A DNA stretch of 51,278 nucleotides from an uncultured Spirochaetales bacterium (GCA_944390025.1 CALXOK010000009.1:1-51278), one strand, 5' to 3'. Numbered from the stretch's first letter, positions 43,235 to 51,278 are shown. Made by a program: numbers and translations. The notes: generated from the letters alone by a model not told the origin.

Positions 43235-44605
43235 AGGATTATATATGTCCTCTCCTGAAATCAGGAGAAAATCGCTGGAATCAAAATCAAAGCCATTGGC
43301 AGAGGCGAATCCGATTTTCCTGACATCAATTCCATTAATCTTTCTGATTTTCTCTGCTTGAGAAGAGGCAAGACTTTCCGTCATCTTGTCCTTCAGGTAT
43401 TTGCATTCGATGATTGTGAAGCCGTTCTCTTTTTTTACAACACAATCAAATTCTCCGTTTTTTCTTTCTTCCGGCTTATCATACCAGTATGTTCCGATGT
43501 CAATTATATCATCTGCCTTGCCAAGTCTGATGAGCCTTCTCAGATATTCTGGCACCATTTTCTCGAATCTTCTTGCGATGAAATCTGTAATGGACGGCTC
43601 GATGAATCTATTGTAGAAAGCAGAAGAGCCCCTGAGATCTATCTCATTTTCATTTGGAAGAATATATGCATAGAAGAAGCGCAGGAGATTGTCTGAGATT
43701 TCATAATATTTCTTTTTTTCATCCTTATTCCTGTTAATTGGGAATGTGCTTGTGATTATCTCCATGTCCAGAAGTTTTTTCAGTTCTATGGAAACATTTG
43801 AAGTGGACGACGATAACGCAGAGGCGATTTCAGAGTTTCTGGCTTTTCCATTTCCCAGTACAAGCAGAATGGATTCTGCCATTTCCAGTCTGAAGATTTC
43901 CCTTAAGAGTGCGTACCGGAGTGATGTGTGAACGTATCCCTTTGTATCGAGAAGCACATTCTCAATATTCCATCTCAGGTTTTTGTCAGGATGAATGTAA
44001 TCAAGGACAAAAGGGTAACCTCCGAATACAGCATAGAAACCAATCTTCTCATAAGGGCTGAGATCTGAGTAGAAAGCAGATGCGTCAAGATAGTCAAAAG
44101 GTTTGAGATTCAGAGAAAGCTGGAATCTGCCAAAAAGCGGTTCCGATGCACTCCCCATTCTCTTCATCTGCGAAACATATGATCCTGAGAAGATGAACGT
44201 GAACGAGCCTGACAGCTGTTGCATCTCAGCCTGGAATAACGAATCAAGATTGCCTTCCTTGTAAGAGCTTTTCATGTACTGATATTCGTCAATTGCGATG
44301 ACAAATTCTCTGCCTGTAGCCTTCAAAGCCATCAGAATCGCATGGATGTCCTTTATTTGCCTGTAGAAATCCTCTTTCATCTCTTCTGCAACAGCCGCTG
44401 CAAATCTTGAGACTATGATTTCATACTTCGATTCGGTTGCTGTGAAAAATATGAAGGTTTTCCTGCATCTTCTCTTTACCTGCTCAAGTAGGGTTGTTTT
44501 CCCGACTCTCCGGCGTCCATAGATAAGGATTGCTTTTGCTGTTGGTCTATCCTGATAGATTACGTTTTCAATACGTCTGATTTCATCATCCCGGTTTCTG
44601 AACAT
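43232..44605 (-). CDS. COG1672-type AAA ATPase with DUF234 nuclease-like domain
   Basis: A 457-residue protein. It begins MFRNRDDEIRRIENVI with Walker A YGRRRVGKTTLL and Walker B FVIAIDEYQYM. A winged-helix segment (KARNSEIASALSSSTSNVSI) lies in the middle. A DUF234 C-terminus follows, with GEFDCVVKKENGFTIIECKY carrying the D-E-x-K pattern of PD-(D/E)XK proteins. It is a third architecture of ATPase plus nuclease-like domain in this window. Function unknown; no target or partner is adjacent. The gene stands alone, with AT-rich inverted repeats upstream. Confidence 0.82.
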   Translation of the reverse strand: MFRNRDDEIRRIENVIYQDRPTAKAILIYGRRRVGKTTLLEQVKRRCRKTFIFFTATESKYEIIVSRFAAAVAEEMKEDFYRQIKDIHAILMALKATGREFVIAIDEYQYMKSSYKEGNLDSLFQAEMQQLSGSFTFIFSGSYVSQMKRMGSASEPLFGRFQLSLNLKPFDYLDASAFYSDLSPYEKIGFYAVFGGYPFVLDYIHPDKNLRWNIENVLLDTKGYVHTSLRYALLREIFRLEMAESILLVLGNGKARNSEIASALSSSTSNVSIELKKLLDMEIITSTFPINRNKDEKKKYYEISDNLLRFFYAYILPNENEIDLRGSSAFYNRFIEPSITDFIARRFEKMVPEYLRRLIRLGKADDIIDIGTYWYDKPEERKNGEFDCVVKKENGFTIIECKYLKDKMTESLASSQAEKIRKINGIDVRKIGFASANGFDFDSSDFLLISGEDIYNP

Positions 44606-44654
44606 TTTTTCCGTTCTCCTTGATGAAAGAATATCATATTTTCACTTAATAAAG

Positions 44655-44693
44655 AATGCTAAAAAATAATTTAGTAAAAATTTTTTTAGCATT
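44655..44693. repeat. AT-rich 12-bp inverted repeat between ATPase and MFS genes
   Basis: AATGCTAAAAAA (44655-44666) and its exact complement TTTTTTAGCATT (44682-44693) are separated by 15 bases. It lies between the start of the DUF234 ATPase and the end of the MFS gene (both minus strand), so it may terminate the MFS transcript or be an operator for the ATPase. It shares TTAGCA/TGCTAA with the inverted repeat at 4358-4386 upstream of the RloA-like gene. Confidence 0.6.
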
Positions 44694-44718
44694 TTTTTCT
44701 GCGGGTAGTAGTTGTTCT

Positions 44719-45897
44719 TCACACGTTTTTCTGGCAAAGCACTGTCTTGAGTGTCGTGCCTGCACTCTGTACGGCCAGAAGAATAATCAGATAATAGGGG
44801 AAGATGTTCTGCGAGAAGGTGGAAGAGAGAAGTCCGTACAGCGGTGGCAGCACCATGCTTCCCACATAGGCAAAGCTCATCTGCAGCCCGATTATTCCGA
44901 CGCTGTATTCCGGACGGAAATAAGAGACTGTCTGACGGACCATTGCCGGGTAAATGGGGCCGAAGCTGAAGCCAAGGATGAAGATGACACCATACAGCAT
45001 TGCGGCACTGTCTGCGAATATGAGTGCGATGAGAGAAAGCAGGATCAGTATCTGGGCACAGAGAATCATGTGACTGCTTCTGACCCTGTCTGCGATGAAG
45101 GCTGTCGCGATTCTTCCTGATGTGATTCCCAGATAGGTCATTGAGCTCAATGCTGCGGCACTTGCCGCATCAAGTCCCTTTCCGTATACAAGATAGCTTG
45201 CAAGCCAGAGTATTGTGACGCCTTCAAAGGCATAGAACGCGAATCCGATGCAGGATGGAAATACTCCCCTCATTCTGATCAACTGTGCATTCGAATAGAC
45301 TTTTCTCTCCTGTCTGAGAAGCTCATCTTTTTTATCTGTATCAGGTTTTTCCTTTGTCTTCCACAGAGGCTTTGAGAGGAGAAAGATGATGAAGATGACA
45401 CACTGGATGATGGCGAGGATTATATATGCTTCCCTCCAGCTTCTTCCGCTTTCAAAGAAGACTGAGAGAATGGATGGCGCGATGATTGTGCCCACTCCCC
45501 AGAATGCGTGAAGGAAGTTCATCTGCATCGCACTGTAATGCATTGCGACGAAGTTGTTGAGGACAGTGTCGATTGCTCCTCCTCCGAGTCCGAGCGGTAT
45601 TGAGAAGAGTACCAGGGAAAGGAATGATGAGCTTCCCGATACCAGAAAGAGGGCCGTGAATGTGAGGATGATTGAGAATGCGCTGACAGCGAAGGTGCCG
45701 AATCTTCTTATCAGGCGCTGGCTGGACAGGGATGCCGCCACAGTCCCGAAAGAGACAATGACATTAACGATTCCTGCCACCGAAAGAGGGGCCCCGATGT
45801 CCAGATGCATCATCGGCCAGGCGGTTCCAAGCACGGAGTCGGGAAGGCCGAGAGATATGAATGCAATGTATATCACCAGCAACAGGAGTGTGCTCAT
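44719..45897 (-). CDS. MFS transporter
   Basis: A 392-residue integral membrane protein with about 12 hydrophobic segments in two halves and a charged central loop (KPLWKTKEKPDTDKKDELLR). The start LLLVIYIAFISLGLPDSVLG then TAWPMM, and FSFGPIYPAMV in the second half, suit the FucP/BypA-like sugar-transporter branch of the MFS. The substrate is unknown. It is divergent from an AraC regulator 95 bp away, which probably controls it. No ribosome site; TATAAA is eight bases before the ATG. Confidence 0.82.
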   Translation of the reverse strand: MSTLLLLVIYIAFISLGLPDSVLGTAWPMMHLDIGAPLSVAGIVNVIVSFGTVAASLSSQRLIRRFGTFAVSAFSIILTFTALFLVSGSSSFLSLVLFSIPLGLGGGAIDTVLNNFVAMHYSAMQMNFLHAFWGVGTIIAPSILSVFFESGRSWREAYIILAIIQCVIFIIFLLSKPLWKTKEKPDTDKKDELLRQERKVYSNAQLIRMRGVFPSCIGFAFYAFEGVTILWLASYLVYGKGLDAASAAALSSMTYLGITSGRIATAFIADRVRSSHMILCAQILILLSLIALIFADSAAMLYGVIFILGFSFGPIYPAMVRQTVSYFRPEYSVGIIGLQMSFAYVGSMVLPPLYGLLSSTFSQNIFPYYLIILLAVQSAGTTLKTVLCQKNV

Positions 45898-45992
45898 GGT
45901 GGAAATTTATAACACATGTTGCCGGAAACATTCCATTCTCTTTCCGGCCTGACTCTTGCTTAATTTTGCCTTCTGTATGTAGTCTTCTTGCT

Positions 45993-46811
45993 GTGGAGAA
46001 AAAGCTTCTTTTCGATTCAGCCCTGTTTCCTCTTCAGGTGACGCAGCTCATCCTGTCACAGAAAGAGGACTTTTCTGTCATGGGCTTCAGCCGCCCGTCT
46101 TTTATCTTTGTCCACAGGGGAAGCATCTCCGTCTCATTCCAGTCAAGCAGGCTTCCTCTTCACTCATCCGGTGCCATTTATATCGCAAGAAACAGGAAGT
46201 GCTGTGTGCATGCAGATTCTGACTGCGAGCTGACTTTAATCAGTTTCGATGAGGAGCTTTTCGCTCAGGGCAGTCTTGTCAGCCAGAAGTACCTCATTCC
46301 GCTTGCCCGGCTCGGCTCTGACTACAGCGTCCTCTCGAAAAGAGGGGCCATGGGACTGGAGAAGATGATTGACAGCATGGATGAGGCAGCCTTCGGATGG
46401 GAGCTCAAGGCTCTTGCCGGACTTCTTGAGGTGCTTGGAATCATATGCTATGAGAACCAGAGCAGGCTGAGTGAGAAAGAGGACTGTCAGGATCCGCGCC
46501 TCAGGCGCATGCTTGACTACATGAAGAGCCATATCGGAGAAAGGCTCTGCCTTGAGGACATCGCAAAAGAAGGCTGTGTTTCGGTAAGGGAGGCCAGCCG
46601 TCTTTTTGAGAAGGAGCTGGGTTCTTCTGTGATGAAGCACTTCCTCTTCATGCGTCTGGAGAAGGCCAAATGCCTGCTGGAGAAGGGACAGATGAATGTC
46701 AGCGAGATCTGTCTTGCTTCCGGTTTCGAGTCAGTAAGCCATTTCTCGACATGCTTCCGGCGCGTCTATGCGATGAGTCCGAGCCAGTTCCGCAGGAAAG
46801 GCTTCCTCTGA
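45993..46811 (+). CDS. AraC-family transcriptional regulator
   Basis: About 272 residues from GTG 45993; earlier in-frame codons read as non-family sequence and the start is uncertain. The N-terminal cupin-like half (FIFVHRGSISVSFQSSRLPL) would sense a ligand. The C-terminal half has two helix-turn-helix units, CLEDIAKEGCVSVREASRLF and NVSEICLASGFESVSHFSTC, then FRRVYAMSPSQFRR, the AraC signature. It likely regulates the divergent MFS gene and perhaps the convergent amidohydrolase gene, with which it overlaps by 113 bp. Confidence 0.85.
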   Translation: MEKKLLFDSALFPLQVTQLILSQKEDFSVMGFSRPSFIFVHRGSISVSFQSSRLPLHSSGAIYIARNRKCCVHADSDCELTLISFDEELFAQGSLVSQKYLIPLARLGSDYSVLSKRGAMGLEKMIDSMDEAAFGWELKALAGLLEVLGIICYENQSRLSEKEDCQDPRLRRMLDYMKSHIGERLCLEDIAKEGCVSVREASRLFEKELGSSVMKHFLFMRLEKAKCLLEKGQMNVSEICLASGFESVSHFSTCFRRVYAMSPSQFRRKGFL

Positions 46812-48045
46812 CGCTTTTGAAGTCCAGATGCAGGAAGCGCTGGGGATTCTCGCTCACGATTTTCCTTGTCAGATTGTCTGAGAAACGGCTTTCCTCAAGC
46901 ACATGCAGATAAGATGAGTATGATTCCACCTTCAGCAGGTTGATTGCGAAATCGCTGCCCATCATCAGACGACTTTCAATCTTATCCCGTTCATTGTCGC
47001 TGAGGGTTTTCAGGTAGTTTGAAGTCTCTTCGTAGAACTCAGGATAGGCTCCTGTGAAGGAAATGTCGCTGTAGACATTGTCAAAGTCTTTTATCAGGGC
47101 CATGAGGGAATAGAACCATTCATTCGCAGGCTGTTTTCTCAGTCTGGCATTGAATGAATCAAGAATGCCTGTCGATACATTCAGCAGGCCGTACTGGCGT
47201 CCTACATGGGCAAAGTCGATGATGAGCCCGGGGTAGTTCTCAAGCACAGTTCTCCAGCTTGCTGGATTGGTGTATTCCCAGGCCTTGCGCGCACTCACTC
47301 CTCTGAAGCCCTGGTCGTCACAGTGCGTGATTACTGGTATTCCCCTGTCCTGACAGAATGAGTATATGAGGCGCATCTTTTTCAGCTCATTCTCATCCTC
47401 AGGCCAGGGATCTGTGCCCAGTGGAGGATAGAGCTTTATGCCGTAGAAGCCTTCAGAGGCAGAAGGATTCCTGTCTGCTGCGATTCTGGTCTGGAGGAAC
47501 TTCTCGACGTACTCAAAGTCATGGGCCGGAGGGTTGATGCCTGCAAAGGGTGCAAACGTTATGATTGAATCCTTTCTTCTTTTTCTGAACTCTTTTATCG
47601 CATCAGCTGTGTCATCAAGATATCTGGAAAGCCTGTCCGCTGTGCTGACAGGGTAATAGGTATTGACAAACGAGCTTTCCGGATGGGTGAAATCCATGAC
47701 AAGAGGGCAGAGGACCAGCTGGTCGTATTCATTCCCCCTGTAATGGAATAAGTCGTCCCTCAGATAAGGTTCATCCGGGTATGAGCCTCTGTTTCTCTCA
47801 TTTCTGTAAGCCCCTTCCAGATCTTTTTCCAGCATGAGCATCGTGTCAAGAATGCTCTGGGAGAAGGCGATGAGCGTGTTCATGATGTCACTGACCATTG
47901 TCTGTCTGTTCGACAGGATATAGTCCTTTGTGAGGTTAGCTGTCAGAAATGAAACAGGAGACTCTCCGAATGGCGATACATAGGCCGGGAAGTCCGGCTC
48001 ATTGAGTGTCATGAAGTGCAGGTGTGTGTCAAAAAAACAGGGCAT
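46699..48045 (-). CDS. Amidohydrolase-family TIM-barrel protein
   Basis: A 448-residue metal-dependent hydrolase. It has the N-terminal metal motif FFDTHLHF, then GIKLYPPLG, PVITHCDDQG, IIDFAHVGR and SRLMMGSDFAINLL, the beta-strand-end residues of a PHP/amidohydrolase barrel. The natural fold should end near NPQRFLHLDFKS. The last 35-40 residues (Ser/Arg-rich) are encoded antisense to the AraC helix-turn-helix region and look like read-on sequence. TATAAT sits six bases before the ATG inside the tail of the glnS terminator. Substrate unknown. Confidence 0.75.
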   Translation of the reverse strand: MPCFFDTHLHFMTLNEPDFPAYVSPFGESPVSFLTANLTKDYILSNRQTMVSDIMNTLIAFSQSILDTMLMLEKDLEGAYRNERNRGSYPDEPYLRDDLFHYRGNEYDQLVLCPLVMDFTHPESSFVNTYYPVSTADRLSRYLDDTADAIKEFRKRRKDSIITFAPFAGINPPAHDFEYVEKFLQTRIAADRNPSASEGFYGIKLYPPLGTDPWPEDENELKKMRLIYSFCQDRGIPVITHCDDQGFRGVSARKAWEYTNPASWRTVLENYPGLIIDFAHVGRQYGLLNVSTGILDSFNARLRKQPANEWFYSLMALIKDFDNVYSDISFTGAYPEFYEETSNYLKTLSDNERDKIESRLMMGSDFAINLLKVESYSSYLHVLEESRFSDNLTRKIVSENPQRFLHLDFKSVRGSLSCGTGSDSSHRRAGSMSRNGLLTRNRKQDRSR

Positions 48046-48060
48046 GAGTCAATTATAAAG

Positions 48061-48088
48061 GAAGGAGAGGCGCTCTGTCCTCTCCTTC
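48061..48088 (-). terminator. Rho-independent terminator of glnS
   Basis: A perfect 10-bp stem, GAAGGAGAGG with CCTCTCCTTC (minus strand 48088-48061), loop ACAGAGCG, is followed on the minus strand by CTTTATAATT. The U-rich tail coincides with the TATAAT box in front of the amidohydrolase ATG. Confidence 0.7.
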
Positions 48089-48098
48089 TTCAGGTTTT

Positions 48099-49790
48099 TC
48101 ACAGTCCCATCTTGGCTTTCTGCTTTGCCCATGAATCCTTGAGCGTGCAGGTTCTGTTGAACACGAGATGGTCTTGTCTGCTGTCACGGCTGTCAACGCA
48201 GTAGTAGCCGTTGCGGATGAACTGCAGATAGTCACCGGGCTTTGCCTTACCTGCTTCCTCCTCGACTACGGCATTCTGGATGACGATGAGGGAATCCGGG
48301 TTGAGGTCATCAAGGTAGTTGCCCGTGGCCTGACCCGGGTTCTCTGCCTTGAAGAGCTTGTCGTACTGGCGCACTTCAGCCCTGAGCCCATGCTCCTTGC
48401 TCACCCAGTGGCTTGTACCCTTGACCTTGCGTCCGTCAGGAGTCTCTCCGCCACGGGAAGCCGGGTCATAGGTTGCATGGATGAGACGCACTGAGCCGTC
48501 CTCATTCTTCTCGACACTTGTCGCACTGATGTAGTAGGCATGCTTCAGGCGCACCTCATTGCCGATATAGAGCCTGTGGTAACCCTTGACAGGGTTTTCC
48601 ATGAAGTCCTCTCTTTCAATGTAAAGATGCTTTGAGAAAGCGACTTTGTGGGTTCCCATAGAAGGATCTTCCGGATTGTTATCGGCATCGAACCACTCGA
48701 TTTTGTCATCCGGGTAGTTGTCGATGACAAGCTCGACCGGGTCAAGGACCGCCATGAGCCTCTTCGCTCGTTTGTTGAGGTCTTCCCTGACACAGAACTC
48801 CATGAGAGAGTAGTCAACAACACCTTCGACCTTTGCCACGCCGACGCGGCTGACAAAGTCCTTCATTGACTCAGGTGAATAGCCTCTTCTCCTGATTCCG
48901 GCGATGGTAGGCATCCTCGGGTCATCCCAGCCGGAGACGAAGTTGTTGTTCACGAGATAGAGAAGCTTTCTCTTGCTCATCAGCAGGTAGTTGATGTTGA
49001 GCCTTGCAAACTCGTACTGATGCGGGGTGTGCTCAATGCCGTCAATTGATGTCGCCCAGTCATAGGCCGGTCTGTGGTCCTCGAATTCAAGTGTGCAGAT
49101 TGAATGCGTGATGCCTTCAATCGCGTCACTGATGGGGTGGGTGAAGTCGTACATCGGGTAGATGCACCACTTGTTGCCGGTTCTCGGATGGGTTGCAAAC
49201 TTGATGCGGTAGAGCGCGGGGTCCCTCATGTTGATGTTCGGGCTTGCCATGTCAATCTTGGCTCTCAGCGTGTAGCTTCCCTCAGGATGCTTACCCTGTC
49301 TCATCTCCTCGAAGAGCCTGAGGTTCTCCTCAATACTCCTGTCCCTGTCCGGGCTTTCCTTTCCCGGCTCTGTGAGGGTTCCGCGGTACTCCTTCATCTG
49401 CTCCGGGGTAAGGGAGTCGACATAGGCCTTTCCTTCTTTTATGAGGCGCACTGCGATTTCATAAAGCTGGTCATAGTAGTCTGAGGCATAGTATTCATGC
49501 TTTCCCCAGTCAAAACCGAGCCAGTGAATGTCTTCCTTGATTGCGTCAATGTATTCATGCTCTTCCTTGGCCGGATTCGTGTCATCAAGACGCAGATGAC
49601 AGCGTCCATGGTATTTCTCGGCAAGGGAGAAGTTGAGACAGATGCTCTTGATATGTCCGATGTGAAGATAGCCGTTTGGCTCTGGCGGGAACCTTGTAAC
49701 GATTTCGCCATTAGGCACTCTGCCGTTTTTGAGATCGTCCTCTATGATTTTCTCGATGAAATTAAGCGGACGGATTGTCTCTTCGCTCAT
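48099..49790 (-). CDS. glnS: Glutaminyl-tRNA synthetase
   Basis: A 563-residue class I synthetase charging tRNA-Gln. It has FPPEPNGYLHIGH (HIGH at 43-46), RLDDTNPAKEE, and the KMSKS-equivalent LLMSKRKL. The anticodon-binding domains include GTSHWVSKEHGLRAEVRQYD then KLF. GlnRS in a bacterium shows direct charging rather than the transamidation route. AGGAGG lies before ATG 49790. Its terminator is at 48061-48088. Confidence 0.95.
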   Translation of the reverse strand: MSEETIRPLNFIEKIIEDDLKNGRVPNGEIVTRFPPEPNGYLHIGHIKSICLNFSLAEKYHGRCHLRLDDTNPAKEEHEYIDAIKEDIHWLGFDWGKHEYYASDYYDQLYEIAVRLIKEGKAYVDSLTPEQMKEYRGTLTEPGKESPDRDRSIEENLRLFEEMRQGKHPEGSYTLRAKIDMASPNINMRDPALYRIKFATHPRTGNKWCIYPMYDFTHPISDAIEGITHSICTLEFEDHRPAYDWATSIDGIEHTPHQYEFARLNINYLLMSKRKLLYLVNNNFVSGWDDPRMPTIAGIRRRGYSPESMKDFVSRVGVAKVEGVVDYSLMEFCVREDLNKRAKRLMAVLDPVELVIDNYPDDKIEWFDADNNPEDPSMGTHKVAFSKHLYIEREDFMENPVKGYHRLYIGNEVRLKHAYYISATSVEKNEDGSVRLIHATYDPASRGGETPDGRKVKGTSHWVSKEHGLRAEVRQYDKLFKAENPGQATGNYLDDLNPDSLIVIQNAVVEEEAGKAKPGDYLQFIRNGYYCVDSRDSRQDHLVFNRTCTLKDSWAKQKAKMGL

Positions 49791-49862
49791 AATAAAACCT
49801 CCTACTGCCCTTTCAAAGGGGCTCTTGGTGTGATGCTGGAGAATATTAGCACGCTCTGCGAT

Positions 49863-50303
49863 TCATGAAAAGGCGAACGTGACTGGTCCCTGGCCTCTTG
49901 AGAAGAATGAAATCGAGACGCTGCTCTTTATTGATTCGAAGCGGAATGTATGAAGCAGTCTCTCACCACAGAAGAAGAGAACAGAGTCTCCTTCTTTCTT
50001 CACTGTGAGGTCCTCCTCGCAGTCATGGAAAACGCTTTCTGTCCTGACTGAGAGAAAGTCCATCCTCAGACGGTAGTCATCACCGTCGCGGAAGATCTCA
50101 AGACCCTGGTCAATGCTGAAGATAATGGCAATGCCGCACTGGATTCCAGCCTGAGCCTGGACTGACAATGTGATTGACTCATCCGTATCGGTTGTCCAGA
50201 CAAAATGATGTTCACCGTCGCTGAAGAAGCTGATGGCCTTCGAGGAAAGGATCCTGAAGCCCCGAGGGTGGTTTATCCATTGACATTTTCTGATTTTCAG
50301 CAT
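49863..50303 (-). CDS. Hypothetical beta-rich protein
   Basis: About 146 residues from ATG 50303, or 162 if an in-frame ATG at 50351 is used. It has no signal peptide. The sequence alternates strands (HHFVWTTDTDESITLSVQAQ, GIQCGIAIIFSIDQGLEIFR) in a way that suggests a jelly-roll of the DUF1349/concanavalin type; this is a guess. TATAAT ends only three bases before ATG 50303 and no ribosome site is seen, leaving the start unsettled. It is divergent from the PfkB-like gene. Confidence 0.5.
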   Translation of the reverse strand: MLKIRKCQWINHPRGFRILSSKAISFFSDGEHHFVWTTDTDESITLSVQAQAGIQCGIAIIFSIDQGLEIFRDGDDYRLRMDFLSVRTESVFHDCEEDLTVKKEGDSVLFFCGERLLHTFRFESIKSSVSISFFSRGQGPVTFAFS

Positions 50304-50353
50304 GCTATTATATTTCAGTAAACACCGCGTTTTGTAAATACAGGGGAACAATA

Positions 50354-51070
50354 ATGATCTATCTTGCGGGAATCGTCGAATCAGTCCTGACCCTTGACGG
50401 GCAGAGCATATCTCTTACTCCATCCGGATACCTTTTCAACCTTGCATGTGAGCTCAGGAAGAATTTTGACCCGCGTATCGCCATTCTCTCTCGTCTGAGC
50501 AGTGACGGGCCCGGGAGAATCACACTTGAAAAGCTTGTTCACGAGAAGATTGTCTTCGACCCGAACCTCATTTCCCCCTCGCTTCCTTCATACCTCATTG
50601 CCGATGACAGGGAGGGAAGGAAGAGTGTCTACTCAGCCTCAAGTGCACCTGTGACAGTAAGTGAAGAGGAAATCCTTGAATCCCTGCGCACCAACAGCGA
50701 TGTCGATATCGTGACTCTTGTTGCAGGTGCCCTCTGGTACCAGCCTCTTTTCAACAGTCTTCTTGATGCTGCATGCTTTGTCTCTCCGCGTCCTGTCATT
50801 GCGCTGGATGTCGCGTCAGATACATATGAATGGACTGACCAGAGCCGTCTTGTGCGCCAGATAAAGACTGCATGCCAGAGTGCTGACATCATTATCCTCA
50901 CTGATGCTGACATATCTCTCTTTGATGATGAGGATGTCTCATCCCTTGCCCCGGCTGTTGCCATTGTTCATGCTGATGGCTCTGTCGATTTCTGGAAAGA
51001 TAAGGTCAAGTCTTCTTTCTCCGGTGGCAAAACAGAAGTCTATAGAAGGTTGATAAAGAAGGAAATCTGA
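50354..51070 (+). CDS. PfkB-like protein lacking the C-terminal catalytic motif
   Basis: A 238-residue protein with GGGGA before ATG 50354. It follows the ribokinase/PfkB layout in its first 200 residues: an SGYLFNLACELRKN segment in place of the GG-N-A motif, AILSRLSSDGPGRI in place of the VG-D-G loop, and PVIALDVASDTYEW, then SADIIILTDADI. The usual C-terminal GAGDAF anion-hole/base motif is absent; the protein ends FSGGKTEVYRRLIKKEI. It is therefore probably not an ordinary sugar kinase and may be a regulatory or decayed relative. Confidence 0.6.
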   Translation: MIYLAGIVESVLTLDGQSISLTPSGYLFNLACELRKNFDPRIAILSRLSSDGPGRITLEKLVHEKIVFDPNLISPSLPSYLIADDREGRKSVYSASSAPVTVSEEEILESLRTNSDVDIVTLVAGALWYQPLFNSLLDAACFVSPRPVIALDVASDTYEWTDQSRLVRQIKTACQSADIIILTDADISLFDDEDVSSLAPAVAIVHADGSVDFWKDKVKSSFSGGKTEVYRRLIKKEI

Positions 51071-51109
51071 ATTCAGCAAGTGTTCCGTATAGGGAAATTG
51101 CAAAAGTAA

Positions 51110-51186
51110 TTTTGTCAATTAAGGCAGGAATCATCAAAATTATTTTGACGATTCCGGTATGAATCATCAGAGTTTTACTGATGATT
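51110..51186. repeat. 33-bp imperfect tandem repeat near the window end
   Basis: Unit 1 (51110-51142) and unit 2 (51143-51175) share TTTTG-C-ATT...GAATCATCA; a partial third begins at 51176 (TACTGATGATT). The rest of the terminal 208 bp shows no supportable gene. The array resembles in scale the repeats that precede the COG1373 ATPase genes here. Confidence 0.75.
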
Positions 51187-51278
51187 TTCTCTGCATTTGA
51201 AGTAAGCGGAACTTAACCTCTAGTTACAGAAGCAGGGTATCAGGAAGTAGTCTATGAGGCATGGAAATAAAACTCGAA

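Overview
The window is chromosomal bacterial DNA with long, densely packed genes in translationally coupled pairs (ATGA stop/start overlaps) and many AGGAGG-type ribosome sites. The likely host is a spirochaete, possibly a gut Sphaerochaetaceae/Treponemataceae-type organism. This is inferred from a eukaryotic-type isoleucyl-tRNA synthetase, a RecJ with a large insertion, and many AAA+ ATPases with nuclease-like C-terminal domains. No rRNA, tRNA or CRISPR array was recognised.

Region 1 (1-7 kb) has a TnpB-type transposon tail, a marR-ABC-ABC operon encoding a heterodimeric exporter, a RloA/RloB (AbiL-like) putative defence pair, and a wrecked COG1373 ATPase gene that still carries a 34-bp tandem repeat upstream. 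Region 2 (7-18 kb) is housekeeping: a DUF4105 protein, recO-recJ, cca, ileS, a lipoprotein, an FmdB-like zinc ribbon and trpS. Region 3 (18-24.6 kb) is an AT-rich island with one or two operons. Four different secreted, probably beta-sandwich proteins are encoded twice in the same order (A1-A4, then B1-B4), behind a promoter and a leader with two hairpins. No chaperone, usher or sortase partner is visible. This is the best candidate for an undescribed system.

Region 4 (24.6-28.1 kb) holds an AAA-ATPase/PD-(D/E)XK gene split by a 553-bp non-autonomous element with a 6-bp target duplication; removing it on paper restores the reading frame. Next to it is a complete IS1595-family element with 27-bp inverted repeats and an 8-bp duplication. 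Region 5 (28.2-32.7 kb) has tyrA-mtaB, cysE, a decayed MazF-type toxin locus and rfbB. Region 6 (32.7-38.7 kb) is a mobile and selfish-gene graveyard. It holds two intact COG1373 (DUF4143) ATPases, each preceded by repeats with the same AGTTGGC core at exactly 23-bp spacing. Between them lie hipB and a hipA split into N- and C-terminal stubs, an orphan RelB/DinJ antitoxin, a frameshifted hydrolase, and a tnpB with one nonsense codon.

Region 7 (38.7-51.3 kb) encodes sugar-nucleotide genes (galE, phosphohexomutase), an RlmI-like methyltransferase with a long Arg/Asp-rich repetitive tail, a DUF234 ATPase, an MFS/AraC/amidohydrolase group, glnS, a hypothetical protein and a PfkB-like protein lacking the catalytic C-terminus. 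The last 170 bp hold another tandem repeat (33-bp unit), which may precede a further ATPase gene outside the window. Several genes have no Shine-Dalgarno sequence but a TATAAT-like box just before the ATG, suggesting leaderless mRNAs.
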